The notes under the pieces: model-generated
What the model saw: only the letters and a program-made list of their open reading frames with translations
Databases searched by the model: none
Told to the model about the DNA's origin: nothing
Position numbers and translations under genes: made by a program
Shown here: positions 45,319-54,854 of the stretch, piece after piece
Numbering within the stretch: the first letter of the stretch is position 1
Layout: each line of letters opens with the position of its first letter
Origin: Saprospiraceae bacterium
GTDB lineage: Bacteria; Bacteroidota; Bacteroidia; Chitinophagales; Saprospiraceae
Direction: 5' to 3'
Length of the DNA: 64,000 bases
Assembly (NCBI GenBank): GCA_020631235.1
Contig: JAHDHQ010000004.1
Coordinates: 124,001 to 188,000, forward strand

Positions 45319-45978
45319 ATGAGAAAAATCTTCATATATAGTCTTTTTACTCTGATGCTTTTAGGTGGGCAACAAAGTTTTGCTCAAACCGATTTAGGGT
45401 CTTGGACAGGCGTAAAATTAGCTACCAAATTGGACAAGCAAACCGTTGTATCCCTGAATCCAATCTGGAGAATGAGTAATCAATTGTCCCAATTAAATAC
45501 AACATTCATTGATCTTGACTTAAAACGAAGTTTCGGTAATTTTTGGGTCATGTTAAGAAATCGTAGTCTGCTAGACCAAGGAACAAAATACAATCATTGG
45601 ATTTTTGCTGATATAGGACAGAAAGGAAGCATAAGCGAAACCATTAAATGGGCTCACAAATTTAGATATCACTGGGGACTTAAAATTAATGACTTTGATG
45701 ATGTAGATTTATTGCGGTACGAACCATCCATTCGATTTATTCACTCAGATAAATTTAGTTCGCGTATTGCGATCGAAGGGCATTATAGAGTGTTAGAAGA
45801 TCCAAGTTATTTTAGAACTAGGTACCAAGTAGGTGGCAAATATAATTTTAGCCAACCACTAGCGTTGGAAATCAACTTATGGCTAGATGATTTTACTGAA
45901 GTAGAAGACACCTATCTGATTGTGAGTACACTTAGCTACACCTTATCCTTCAAAAACAAGGAACAAATGGCAAACTAA
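45319..45978 (+). CDS. DUF2490 outer-membrane protein
   Basis: 219 aa with a signal peptide (SLFTLMLLGGQQSFAQ). The mature part is built of alternating amphipathic strands (WTGVKLATKLDKQTVVSL, FWVMLRNRSLL, KWAHKFRYHWGLKI, SSRIAIEGHYRVLE), ending in a strand YLIVSTLSYTLSF, as in a small outer-membrane beta barrel. The pattern matches DUF2490. Function unknown. The open frame begins at 45262 inside the reductase gene; ATG 45319 is right for the signal peptide. Confidence 0.8.
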   Translation: MRKIFIYSLFTLMLLGGQQSFAQTDLGSWTGVKLATKLDKQTVVSLNPIWRMSNQLSQLNTTFIDLDLKRSFGNFWVMLRNRSLLDQGTKYNHWIFADIGQKGSISETIKWAHKFRYHWGLKINDFDDVDLLRYEPSIRFIHSDKFSSRIAIEGHYRVLEDPSYFRTRYQVGGKYNFSQPLALEINLWLDDFTEVEDTYLIVSTLSYTLSFKNKEQMAN

Positions 45979-46051
45979 GATGTCTAAAACATGACCAAAA
46001 CAAAAGACGATTCTATAAACAGATTAACTTAAAAAAGCATTTCTTTGTCTA

Positions 46052-46741
46052 GTGACTCAAAGTAAGACATGCATATTGCTCTTTGCTCGAACACCTGAAA
46101 GTGAAATTCAGCATAAACTGCTCAGCCAAAAAACGAGTATAAACAAAAGAATTAGTCAGCTACTTTATAACAGAACTAAACAAGTTCTTCGATCGTTAGA
46201 TGTTGCTCATTATCATATTTCCGAAAGCCAGCAAGTAGGTGGATCATTTGGAGAACGATTTTCTAATGCGGTCGCCAAAGTTTTCTCAGAAGGTTTTGAT
46301 CATGTGATTGCCATCGGCGCTGATTGTCCGAATATAAATAAGCGACTCCTCGATCAAGCCATACAAAACGCCCAAAAAGGCCAATGCACGCTCGGACCAG
46401 CCAAAGATGGCGGAGCCTACCTCTTAAGTATTAGCAAGGATCATTTTGATGCTTCAACTTTTGAATCATTGCCTTGGGAAAGTAGCGAATTAGCCAAAGC
46501 ATATACTCAATATTTAGACCGTGTTGACATCCATCTGAATCTTTTAGAAACCTTAGCAGACTTAGACGACATACATGGCTTTATCCATTTTAATTTTAAG
46601 TATTCCTTTTGGTCAGTCAAGCAGCTTAAAAGTTATATTACCCAAGCATTTAATCAGACCTCACAAGTTGTCCACTACATAATATTCCACTATACCATTC
46701 AAAGCCTCCGTGGGCCTCCCTCAACTTCTAGCATAGATTAA
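46052..46741 (+). CDS. DUF2064 (TIGR04282) glycosyltransferase-like protein
   Basis: 229 aa, GT-A-like fold. CILLFARTPESE at the front, GGSFGERFSNAV, then VIAIGADCPNINKRLLDQAI (the DxD-like acidic site) and LGPAKDGGAYLL are hallmarks of this family, found near sugar and methanobactin-type loci but without a settled function. Start is GTG 46052. The last 60 residues are less conserved-looking than the core. It precedes the susC gene by 47 bases; an AT-rich dyad and T tract lie between. Confidence 0.8.
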   Translation: MTQSKTCILLFARTPESEIQHKLLSQKTSINKRISQLLYNRTKQVLRSLDVAHYHISESQQVGGSFGERFSNAVAKVFSEGFDHVIAIGADCPNINKRLLDQAIQNAQKGQCTLGPAKDGGAYLLSISKDHFDASTFESLPWESSELAKAYTQYLDRVDIHLNLLETLADLDDIHGFIHFNFKYSFWSVKQLKSYITQAFNQTSQVVHYIIFHYTIQSLRGPPSTSSID

Positions 46742-46788
46742 TCTACTTTTTTTCTTTTTTCATTGTCTTCGGACAAATATATACAGCT

Positions 46789-49700
46789 ATGAAGTTTAGC
46801 CTAATCGGCATTTTATTTTGTTTAGCCAATGTTGCTTACACACAACAAATCATATCAGGAAAAGTATATGATGAAATAGATAATACACCGCTTCCAGGAG
46901 TGAGTATATTAGTCGAAAACAATACTGGAACCATCACTGATGGTGATGGTTCGTTTCGAATTGGCGCAAATATCGGAGATGAGTTGGTCATCAGTTATAT
47001 TGGATACACGACACAATCGATTAAAATCCAAGATACATCCCCAATATCTGTGTTTTTATCACCAGGCGTAGCTTTAAACGAGGTAGTCGTAGTGGCCTTA
47101 GGTCTAGAGCGATCAACTAAAGGCTTAGGTTTCTCAGTCCAGTCTTTAGAGGATAAAGCAATAAGTACCGTGCAATCTGTTAATTTCTTAGATAATCTTT
47201 CAGCTAAATTAGCCGGAGTACAAATAAATCAAGGAGCCACCGGCGTAGGATCTTCGTCTAAAATTAGTATACGTGGTGAGTCTTCGTTTACCAACAACAA
47301 TCCTTTGTTTGTGGTCAATGGTGTCCCTATCCAAAACAATACAGATTTTAATATTACGAATGAAGCGGCCGCTGGATTTCAATCGGTCGATTTTGGCAAT
47401 GGAGCTATGGATATTCTGCCTCAGGACATTGCTTCTGTATCTGTACTTAAAGGACCTGCCGCTGCTGCTTTATACGGCACTAGAGCATCTAATGGAGCCA
47501 TCATCATCGAAACAAAGGATGGAACAGCATCTGACGGTTTAGGAATTAGTTTTAGTGCCAGTACAAGCTTAGATCGAGCGTTTAGATTGCCTGAATTCCA
47601 GAATAAATATGGGCAAGGAAATGGAGGTTTGTTTGAATATGTCGATGGATTAGGGGGTGGAATCAACGATAATATTACTTATAGCTATGGCCCCGAACTT
47701 GACATTGGTTTAGCCATACCTCAGTATGATAGTCCAGTCACATTGGCTGATGGGTCAGTGGTCAGAGCTGGTGATACAAGAGTACATGGTGGAGGGATAA
47801 TCGAAGCTACACCATTTATATCACAACCCGACAACTTAAAAAACTTCTATCGAACAGGGGTCACCAATATTCAGCAACTTGCGCTTGCTTCAACAAATGA
47901 TAAGAGTTCGTTTCGTTTATCCTTGGGAAATCTTCAAAGTGAATCTATCATCCCAGGAGTGAATTTTAATCGTAAAAACATCAGTGCGCACCTTCATTTT
48001 AAACCATTAGAACGGTTTAATCTTAGTACAAACATTCAGTACATTCATTCGTCTAGTGACAATAGACCTGCTAGTGGTTATGGTTCGGAGAATATTAATT
48101 ATGCCTTAGTAGCCTGGATGGGTCGACAAACTGATCTAAACCCAATGAAAGATTATTGGCAACCAGGTTTTGAAAAACTACAACAGTTTTCTTACAATTA
48201 TACCTTCTTTGACAATCCATATTTTACTCTTTTTGAAAATAGAAATAGTCTTTCTAGACATCGCTTGTTTGGCCACATAAAAGCCGAATATATCCTTACC
48301 GACCAGCTTTCTTTCCATGTTCGCACAGGGATGGACCAAAACATTGAAACTAGAAATTTTCGAAGAGCTTTTAGTAGTAATCGATTTTCTAGTGGAGCTT
48401 ACGCAGCACATGATATTTTCTTTAGAGAAATAAATTCCGATGCATTATTAAGCTACAAAAAAGGCTTTAATGCTGTAAAACTTAAAGCATCTATTGGCGT
48501 CAACCAAATGAACCGGGAGATAGTCAATGAGCAATTTCAAGCTTTGTCCTTAGCTCAAGCCGACATTTTTCAGTTTACTAATGCAGCCGTACCTATAGAG
48601 TCTTTTATTAATAACCGCAAGAAACGCATCAATAGCTCCTATGGTTTAATAAACCTAGCGTATAAGGATTTTCTGTATATAGATCTTACGGCAAGAAATG
48701 ATTGGTCAAGTGCTTTAGCAAACACTGATGGGACAGGTAATATATCTTTCTTCTACCCTTCCGTCTCGTCTAGTTTTGTTTTGTCCAATGTCGTGCCCCT
48801 TCCCTCTTCTGTTTCATTTGCAAAACTGAGAGCCAGTTGGGCACAAGTAGGTAATGATACGGAAGCATACCAAACAGCAAATGTCTTTATAGCTGATACG
48901 CCTTTTGAAGGTCAACCTACATTGAGCCATCAAAACTTTATCGCTAATCAAGATCTAAAACCCGAACTAACTAATGCTTTTGAGATAGGTGCGGATGTGC
49001 GATTTTTTGATGATAAGTTGAGTCTTGACCTGACTGCTTATAACATGGTAACCGAGAACCAAATCCTATCCTTACCCATTGCTCAAAGTTCTGGTTATGC
49101 TTTCCAATTAATCAATGGTGGTGCGGTCAGCTCGAAGGGTATAGAAGCCATTATAGGAATGCGGATGATGAAGCGTAATGGCTTTAGTTGGAATAGTAGT
49201 TTAAATTTCAGTCACAATAAATCTATCATCACTGAATTACCTAATGAATCTACTCAAATAACCTTAGGCTATAATCGAATATATGATAATGTAAATCAAA
49301 CTGTTTGGTTTCTGGGAAGTGAGGGTTCTGAAATTGGTGACATTTGGGGAACAGGATATTTAAAAAATGAAAATGGGGATTTTATCATCGATGAAGATGG
49401 AAGGTATATTGTCGATAATACGCTGAAAAAGCTCGGAAATGCAAACCCAGATTTTATTATTGGTTGGCAGCATGGGTTTAACTACAAACAATGGAATTTA
49501 GGATTTGTTATCGATTGGAGGCAAGGTGGAGAAATAGTATCTCGAACCCAAGCTCTTGCCGGAGTCGCTGGTCAACTCATAGAAACTGAAAATAGACCAG
49601 AAGAAGGCATCATTGCTGAAGGAGTAGTCAATATAGGCACTACTGAATCACCAAACTACGTAGCAAATACAACTGCGATTTCTGCCGAAGCCTATTATCG

Positions 49701-49989
49701 TCAATTTTACGATCGTAACCATGAAGAAAATAATACACTCAACGCGAGCTACGCTAAATTACGCGAACTAAATCTATCGTATAACTTCGAAACAAGGCGT
49801 AAATATCTTAGTTGGGCTGATCATATGAGTCTTAGTTTAATAGCTAAAAACATATGGGCTATTTCACCAATCAAACACTTTGACCCGGAACAATTAGCGG
49901 TACAGGGTCAAGGATTTATCGGTGGTGTGGAAGATATGTCTTATGCTACTTCACGCAGCATTGGACTGCATCTAAATGTACATTTTTAA
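46789..49989 (+). CDS. SusC/RagA-type TonB-linked outer-membrane receptor
   Basis: 1066 aa. Signal peptide, then a carboxypeptidase-regulatory-like domain (about 20-100, ISGKVYDEIDNTPLPGVSI), a TonB-box-like start of the plug (about 105), the plug domain (about 110-225, SIRGESSFTNNNPLFVVNGV and VLKGPAAAALYGTRASNG) and a 22-strand-type barrel to the C-terminal phenylalanine (LHLNVHF). Imports a nutrient, often an oligosaccharide or peptide, with its SusD partner. susD follows 11 bases downstream and a symporter after that. No regulator (ECF sigma/anti-sigma or hybrid sensor) or glycoside hydrolase is adjacent, so the substrate is open. Confidence 0.96.
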   Translation: MKFSLIGILFCLANVAYTQQIISGKVYDEIDNTPLPGVSILVENNTGTITDGDGSFRIGANIGDELVISYIGYTTQSIKIQDTSPISVFLSPGVALNEVVVVALGLERSTKGLGFSVQSLEDKAISTVQSVNFLDNLSAKLAGVQINQGATGVGSSSKISIRGESSFTNNNPLFVVNGVPIQNNTDFNITNEAAAGFQSVDFGNGAMDILPQDIASVSVLKGPAAAALYGTRASNGAIIIETKDGTASDGLGISFSASTSLDRAFRLPEFQNKYGQGNGGLFEYVDGLGGGINDNITYSYGPELDIGLAIPQYDSPVTLADGSVVRAGDTRVHGGGIIEATPFISQPDNLKNFYRTGVTNIQQLALASTNDKSSFRLSLGNLQSESIIPGVNFNRKNISAHLHFKPLERFNLSTNIQYIHSSSDNRPASGYGSENINYALVAWMGRQTDLNPMKDYWQPGFEKLQQFSYNYTFFDNPYFTLFENRNSLSRHRLFGHIKAEYILTDQLSFHVRTGMDQNIETRNFRRAFSSNRFSSGAYAAHDIFFREINSDALLSYKKGFNAVKLKASIGVNQMNREIVNEQFQALSLAQADIFQFTNAAVPIESFINNRKKRINSSYGLINLAYKDFLYIDLTARNDWSSALANTDGTGNISFFYPSVSSSFVLSNVVPLPSSVSFAKLRASWAQVGNDTEAYQTANVFIADTPFEGQPTLSHQNFIANQDLKPELTNAFEIGADVRFFDDKLSLDLTAYNMVTENQILSLPIAQSSGYAFQLINGGAVSSKGIEAIIGMRMMKRNGFSWNSSLNFSHNKSIITELPNESTQITLGYNRIYDNVNQTVWFLGSEGSEIGDIWGTGYLKNENGDFIIDEDGRYIVDNTLKKLGNANPDFIIGWQHGFNYKQWNLGFVIDWRQGGEIVSRTQALAGVAGQLIETENRPEEGIIAEGVVNIGTTESPNYVANTTAISAEAYYRQFYDRNHEENNTLNASYAKLRELNLSYNFETRRKYLSWADHMSLSLIAKNIWAISPIKHFDPEQLAVQGQGFIGGVEDMSYATSRSIGLHLNVHF

Positions 49990-50000
49990 AAGAAAGAGCA

Positions 50001-51452
50001 ATGAAAAACATCCACTATATAGGCCTAATAATAACTGGCCTGATAACTTTTCTTTCCATTTCTTGCACACAAAATTTTGGGGAGATAAACACAGATCCTA
50101 CTGCTGGAACAACAGCTGATCCTTCTTTTCTTTTGCGTCAAATATTATGGAATAATGCTGAAGAAATGTCATACGAATCCTATGTTGCTGGACACTTATT
50201 ATCTCAGCATTTTACGGCGGTAGATTTTAACTTATTTGATCGACACAGTTTATCCGAACCCCAATTTGGCGGCAATCCATGGCCGAGTCTTTATCAGTTA
50301 TTTAGGGATAATGAAATCATACTAAATCAAGCCACACATAATCCAAAATACGCTGTTTATGAAGGCCCTGCTCGAATAATGAAGGCTTATATAATAGCCC
50401 AGCTTACAGATTTATATGGAGATGTACCCTATCTACAAGCTGGCCAAGGATCAAGCAACAATATAGTACAGGCCAGTTATGACAAGCAATCTGACATTTA
50501 TCTAGGAGAAGAAGGGATCATAAACCAGTTGATTTTAGCTAAAAAGAATATACAAAATTATAATGCGCTAGAAACGCTTGAAGGTGACATATTATATGGA
50601 GGTGATTTGTCCAAATGGCACATGATGGCAAACTCCTTACTCATTAAATATTACATGCGTTGTTCTGCTGTAGAAAATGTCAGTGAGCAAATACAAGGTA
50701 TTTATAACGAAGGATTATATATACAAGCTAACATTGACAATGCGAGTTTTAATTTTAGCGCTAACCAACCGAATAACTTTAGAATGGCCGAATTGCGTAC
50801 TGGGGATTTTAATTTATTTATTATGTCGGAAACGGCACAAAATATATATGAGCAGTACAATGACCCAAGAGTATCCGTATTTTATAAAGAAACCGAGAGT
50901 ATGCCCGGTAAATATCAGGGATTGCTGAATGGTCAAGATGCTTCCAACTTATCCATAAGCATATCGGATTACTCTTTAGGAGGCAGCATATTTAGAGAAG
51001 AGACACAAGGTTTAGACGGCACCTATGTTTCCGCTTGGGAAACCGCCTTCTTCTTAGCTGAAGCTGCCCAAAAAGGCATTTTATTGGCTGATGCTAAATC
51101 CTTGTATGAGCAAGCTGTCCATTTGTCCTTTGAATATTGGGGTGTAACTATGCCTGATAACTACCTGACTGAAGGCCCGGCAGCATATGATGATCAGTTT
51201 TCACTCGAGCAAATCATTACTCAAAAATGGATCAGCAATACTATAAATGGTTATGAAGCCTGGGTAGAATATAGGCGTACAGGGTTTCCAGCGCTCAAGA
51301 CCCTTGCTTCCAGTCTAAATAATGATCTCATACCAGTACGCATGCCGTATCCTAAAGATGAAGCGATATTGAACCAAATAAATTATGAAACAGCGGCTGA
51401 AAATACAGATCAGAATAGCATCAACTATCCTGTTTGGTGGGATATTGACTAA
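50001..51452 (+). CDS. SusD/RagB-like lipoprotein (SusD-like_2)
   Basis: Surface lipoprotein lid of the SusC transporter. 483 aa. Lipobox with lipidated C22 (FLSISCTQN), FGEINTDPTAGTT just after it (the usual LxxINxDP pattern), then helix pairs with RIMKAYIIAQLTDLYGDVPY, and a C-terminal block ITQKWISNTINGYEAWVEYRRTG. The pattern fits the SusD-like_2 family rather than classical SusD. Its stop overlaps the next start as TAATG. Confidence 0.93.
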   Translation: MKNIHYIGLIITGLITFLSISCTQNFGEINTDPTAGTTADPSFLLRQILWNNAEEMSYESYVAGHLLSQHFTAVDFNLFDRHSLSEPQFGGNPWPSLYQLFRDNEIILNQATHNPKYAVYEGPARIMKAYIIAQLTDLYGDVPYLQAGQGSSNNIVQASYDKQSDIYLGEEGIINQLILAKKNIQNYNALETLEGDILYGGDLSKWHMMANSLLIKYYMRCSAVENVSEQIQGIYNEGLYIQANIDNASFNFSANQPNNFRMAELRTGDFNLFIMSETAQNIYEQYNDPRVSVFYKETESMPGKYQGLLNGQDASNLSISISDYSLGGSIFREETQGLDGTYVSAWETAFFLAEAAQKGILLADAKSLYEQAVHLSFEYWGVTMPDNYLTEGPAAYDDQFSLEQIITQKWISNTINGYEAWVEYRRTGFPALKTLASSLNNDLIPVRMPYPKDEAILNQINYETAAENTDQNSINYPVWWDID

Positions 51453-52810
51453 TGGATATGAATGTACACATATGGCAATGGGTCCTCGTCATAGTTTCCA
51501 GTTTAATATTACTGTGGATTGCTCCTAGAGCAAAACATGTACAAGATTTTTTTAAAGGAAGTAAGCAAGGAAAAAGCGTTAATATTTACTTGCTGACCAG
51601 TAGTTTAGTTATCTCTTGGTTATTTGCTAAATCCATCACCAATGCGGCCAATTTAGGATTAAGTTTTGGTTTTGTTGGCGGTTTAGCTTATGCCACTTAT
51701 TACCTCTCGTTTATTGTTGCAGGTATCGTTATTTACGAATTGAGAACCAAAGGAGGTTTTAAAAGCATTCATCAATTTTTAGAGACAAAATACGGAATGG
51801 CTTCAGTGGCTATTTTTTCCATATTGATCGCTTTTCGCTTATTTAACGAAGTGTGGTCAAACACGATGGTCATTGGAAGTTACTTTGGAGAAGTCGGAAG
51901 CACTGCTTATTATGCTTCCATACTTGTTTTTACCCTTTTGACTTTAGCATACTCCCTTAAAGGTGGTATGAGCAGTTCGATTATGACAGATGTCATACAG
52001 ATGGTATTATTTGGTTTAGTATTAGTGCTCGTTCTGAGCCTTATCATACCTAAAACAGATGGAGGCATAAGCACTTATTTGCAATCCGGTGAGTGGTCCA
52101 TGGCTATGGGAGGAAATTTGCTCCTAGTGGCTTTTATTCAATCCTTTAGTTATCCTTTTCATGATCCAGTGATGACTGATCGTGGTTTTATAACTGATGC
52201 TAAAACCACCTTACGGTCGTTTCTATTAGCTTCCATCATAGGGATGGTGTGTATCATGCTATTCAGCTTTGTAGGTATATTTGGCGGGGTACAAGGAGTG
52301 AGTGGTCAAGCACCTGTAGAAGTAGCTAAATTATTAGGTATCCCGATGATGTTATTGATCAATTTTATTATGATTACATCTGCCGCTTCTACCTTGGATT
52401 CTACTTTCAGTTCCTTTGCAAAACTTGTCCAATTTGATATTCTGAAAGAGAAACATGTGAGTATTTCCGCAGGTCGAAAAACAATGATAGCTATCACTAT
52501 TTTGGGTACCATACCCGTATTTCTTAATCCGGCCATTTTATCGGCGACCACGGTAAGCGGGACGATGGTTTTAGGATTAGCTCCTGTATTCATATTTTGG
52601 TTTCTGCATCCACCCTCTTGGGCATTTTATGCTTCCGTAGGTGTCGGATTGTTTTTTGGTTTGTGGGTAGCTTTTGGTCTCTATCCAGAAAGTTTACACT
52701 TTACTTCGGGTAAATACGCTGATTTATTGAGTGCTAATGTATTAGGTACACTGGTTTGTTGTTCAGTATTTATGATGGCCTGTTTAATGAATAGATCATC
52801 TACTAGCTAA
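51452..52810 (+). CDS. Sodium:solute symporter (SSS) family transporter
   Basis: 452 aa with about 13 hydrophobic helices and an N-terminal W-rich segment. Helix 3-5 features such as ATYYLSFIVAGIVIYELRTKGGFKSIHQFLETKYG and YSLKGGMSSSIMTDVIQ fit the SSS fold (the long run is a domain description; key motifs are KGGFKSIHQFLE and GGMSSSIMTD). Probably carries the SusCD-imported compound across the inner membrane with Na+. Start at ATG 51452 overlaps the susD stop; Met3 (51458) is possible. Genes for degradation of the substrate are absent here. Confidence 0.87.
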   Translation: MDMNVHIWQWVLVIVSSLILLWIAPRAKHVQDFFKGSKQGKSVNIYLLTSSLVISWLFAKSITNAANLGLSFGFVGGLAYATYYLSFIVAGIVIYELRTKGGFKSIHQFLETKYGMASVAIFSILIAFRLFNEVWSNTMVIGSYFGEVGSTAYYASILVFTLLTLAYSLKGGMSSSIMTDVIQMVLFGLVLVLVLSLIIPKTDGGISTYLQSGEWSMAMGGNLLLVAFIQSFSYPFHDPVMTDRGFITDAKTTLRSFLLASIIGMVCIMLFSFVGIFGGVQGVSGQAPVEVAKLLGIPMMLLINFIMITSAASTLDSTFSSFAKLVQFDILKEKHVSISAGRKTMIAITILGTIPVFLNPAILSATTVSGTMVLGLAPVFIFWFLHPPSWAFYASVGVGLFFGLWVAFGLYPESLHFTSGKYADLLSANVLGTLVCCSVFMMACLMNRSSTS

Positions 52811-52815
52811 AAGCC

Positions 52816-52834
52816 AGACAATGAGTTATTGTCT
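52816..52834. terminator. Weak hairpin between convergent genes
   Basis: AGACAAT / ATTGTCT with a 5-base loop spans the stop of the minus-strand gene at 52826. There is no T run, so if it terminates it is weak. Confidence 0.3.
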
Positions 52835-53914
52835 AAATAAATCATTAACACTTAACATTGCATTCCGGATATTTTTTACTTTTTTTCGACTATTATTAAA
52901 GTTGGCTAAAACTTCTGGATAATCTTTGAGTATTTCTCCTGTATTTTTTTCGTTTAAGATATGTATTAAGCCTGTTTCAGTATCTAGTATAAGTGGTTTT
53001 AGCGTCTGAACTCCTGATCCAAAACCTAATAATGGTCTATTGTACCCTTTCATTCCTTCAGCGCCAAGGTTATAAGTATCTTCAAACACCGCTTCAAAGT
53101 AAATATATCTTCCATAATCAAGGGCTTTAGTAAAAAAAGGTGAATGACAGAACGGTTTAGAATGAATGTATAAGTGGTCTCCATCAGATACAAATATTAT
53201 TTCTTCTTTAATTTTCTTTCTATTTGAGTCACGAAGTTGATATTTCGGATACTTGTTCTTTCTTTCTATGAGTCTGAACCCATCTTTCTGTATGGGTTTG
53301 TTATTTCCGAGTTTTGTAAACGTAGTGTACAGACCTTTTTGTGGTATTTGTTTATAATTAAATGATGGCTCTGCATTCAAAGTGATGGGTACTACATCGA
53401 TTGCTTCGTTGTATTTTTTTTCAAACAATAAAGCAATTTTTGCTAATTCATCTAATATTCTTTTATCGTGACTTTTGGTGACTTCTAAGCCTCTAGTTTC
53501 GGATTTGCTGTCGATATTCCAGCAAGAAAATAATTCCCCCTTTTTACGTTTTGCAAACTCGAAATGATAATGAAATGTACCAATTTCTTCAAATGGCTTA
53601 ATGTATTCAGAAATGCTAAATTCGTGGACTATCAGTATGATAGGATCTCCACTATCTCCTATTAAGGTATTAAAATTATTGATTAGAAAATCACTAATAT
53701 TTAAGGATAACATTGCTTCCGCTCTCCAATTAGTGTGTCCCTTAAAAACATAGCCAATATTCTTTTTTACCAATCTACTATCTATAACTTCTGATATAAA
53801 ATAGTTTTCTATATCTAACTGTCTGCTGGAGGATCCATCAATTATATGTGGTTCAATTTGGCCATTAAGTACTGTTGCAGACAAAAGGATTAAGAGTGAG
53901 ATCAAGCGAAGCAT
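52826..53914 (-). CDS. Secreted protein of unknown function
   Basis: 362 aa with a signal peptide (LISLLILLSATVLNGQ). Not recognised with confidence. Visible pieces: an N-terminal half with VIDSRLVKKNIGYVFKG and a second half with QIPQKGLYTTFTKLGNN, IIFVSDGDHLYIHS and FTKALDYGRYIYFEAVFEDT, which recalls a group of Bacteroidota secreted proteins of unknown function (possibly DUF6563). No membrane helix apart from the signal. It stands alone; its start diverges from the metallophosphoesterase gene 104 bases away. Confidence 0.6.
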   Translation of the reverse strand: MLRLISLLILLSATVLNGQIEPHIIDGSSSRQLDIENYFISEVIDSRLVKKNIGYVFKGHTNWRAEAMLSLNISDFLINNFNTLIGDSGDPIILIVHEFSISEYIKPFEEIGTFHYHFEFAKRKKGELFSCWNIDSKSETRGLEVTKSHDKRILDELAKIALLFEKKYNEAIDVVPITLNAEPSFNYKQIPQKGLYTTFTKLGNNKPIQKDGFRLIERKNKYPKYQLRDSNRKKIKEEIIFVSDGDHLYIHSKPFCHSPFFTKALDYGRYIYFEAVFEDTYNLGAEGMKGYNRPLLGFGSGVQTLKPLILDTETGLIHILNEKNTGEILKDYPEVLANFNNSRKKVKNIRNAMLSVNDLFRQ

Positions 53915-54017
53915 TTGTAGATTGTTTACTTCTTAAGGTAATAAAAATTTTGGGATATGACATTTCGTATGATATTTGTCTACTTTTAAACTTGGTAATA
54001 TACGCTAAAGGAATATT

Positions 54018-54833
54018 TTGAAAACAAAACATCTTCATAAGGTTAAGCATAATTTACTCGTTTTCGGAGGAGTATACTCCAACTTGCAAGCCTTGAAGGC
54101 TTTAAAATCTAGAGCTGATGTTTTGGGCATAGGTCCTCAAAACATTATTTGCACTGGGGATATCGTCGCTTATTGTGCCCAGCCAGAAGCATGTGTACAA
54201 TTTATAAAAGCATGGGGAATACATGTAATTGCAGGTAATGTAGAATTAAATATCAAAGATGGTGTGGATGATTGTGGTTGCAATTTTAGTGAAGGTGGAA
54301 GATGTGATGTCCTGTCAAAGCAATGGTATCCTTATGCTAAAGCGTCACTCAGTAAGGATAGCCTTGAATTTATTAGCCATTTACCCGAATTCCTTCGATT
54401 TAATTTTGGAGGGAAGTCTTGTTTAGTGGTACATGGTAGTTATACGGATACCTCTGAGTTTGTGTTTAAATCTACTCCATGGGAAATAAAACAAAGACAG
54501 TTTGATTTAGCCGATGTAGACACTATTATTGGTGGGCATTGTGGTCTTCCCTTTGAGGATTCAAGAGATGGAAAACAATGGTTTAATCCAGGAGTAATCG
54601 GTATGCCAGCCAATGATGGTACAACTGATGTTTGGTATGGCTTGCTAGAGTCCGGAAATGGTAGCGTTATTCCATCCTTGCATCGATTAGCATATGATCA
54701 TAGAGAAGCTGCTCAAAGAATGAGAAAAAAAGCATTACCAGAAAGTTATGCTTTGACGCTGGAAACAGGATTATGGGATAATTGCGAAATTTTACCCGAA
54801 GAAGAGACTGCATTGAGAGGGACTCCCATATGA
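54018..54833 (+). CDS. Metallophosphoesterase-fold protein with altered metal site
   Basis: 271 aa. The fold is that of YfcE-like phosphoesterases: VFGGVYSNLQAL at 15-26, CTGDIVAYC (D48), AGNVE (N74), VVHGSYTD and GGHCGLPFE. In active members the first motif is D-x-H-G-N; here it is G18-V-Y20-S-N, so two ligands of one metal are missing, while the others remain. A cysteine-rich loop (CGCNFSEGGRC) follows N74. Either a variant enzyme or a binding protein. Start is TTG 54018; no ATG precedes the first strand. Confidence 0.78.
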   Translation: MKTKHLHKVKHNLLVFGGVYSNLQALKALKSRADVLGIGPQNIICTGDIVAYCAQPEACVQFIKAWGIHVIAGNVELNIKDGVDDCGCNFSEGGRCDVLSKQWYPYAKASLSKDSLEFISHLPEFLRFNFGGKSCLVVHGSYTDTSEFVFKSTPWEIKQRQFDLADVDTIIGGHCGLPFEDSRDGKQWFNPGVIGMPANDGTTDVWYGLLESGNGSVIPSLHRLAYDHREAAQRMRKKALPESYALTLETGLWDNCEILPEEETALRGTPI

Positions 54834-54854
54834 ATGTTTAGCTGCTCTTTAAGC

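Noticed and set aside
46728-46760. TAGATTAATCTA palindrome followed by T tracts, as a terminator before susC
   Set aside because: AT-only stem with no proper loop; too unstable to support a terminator call.
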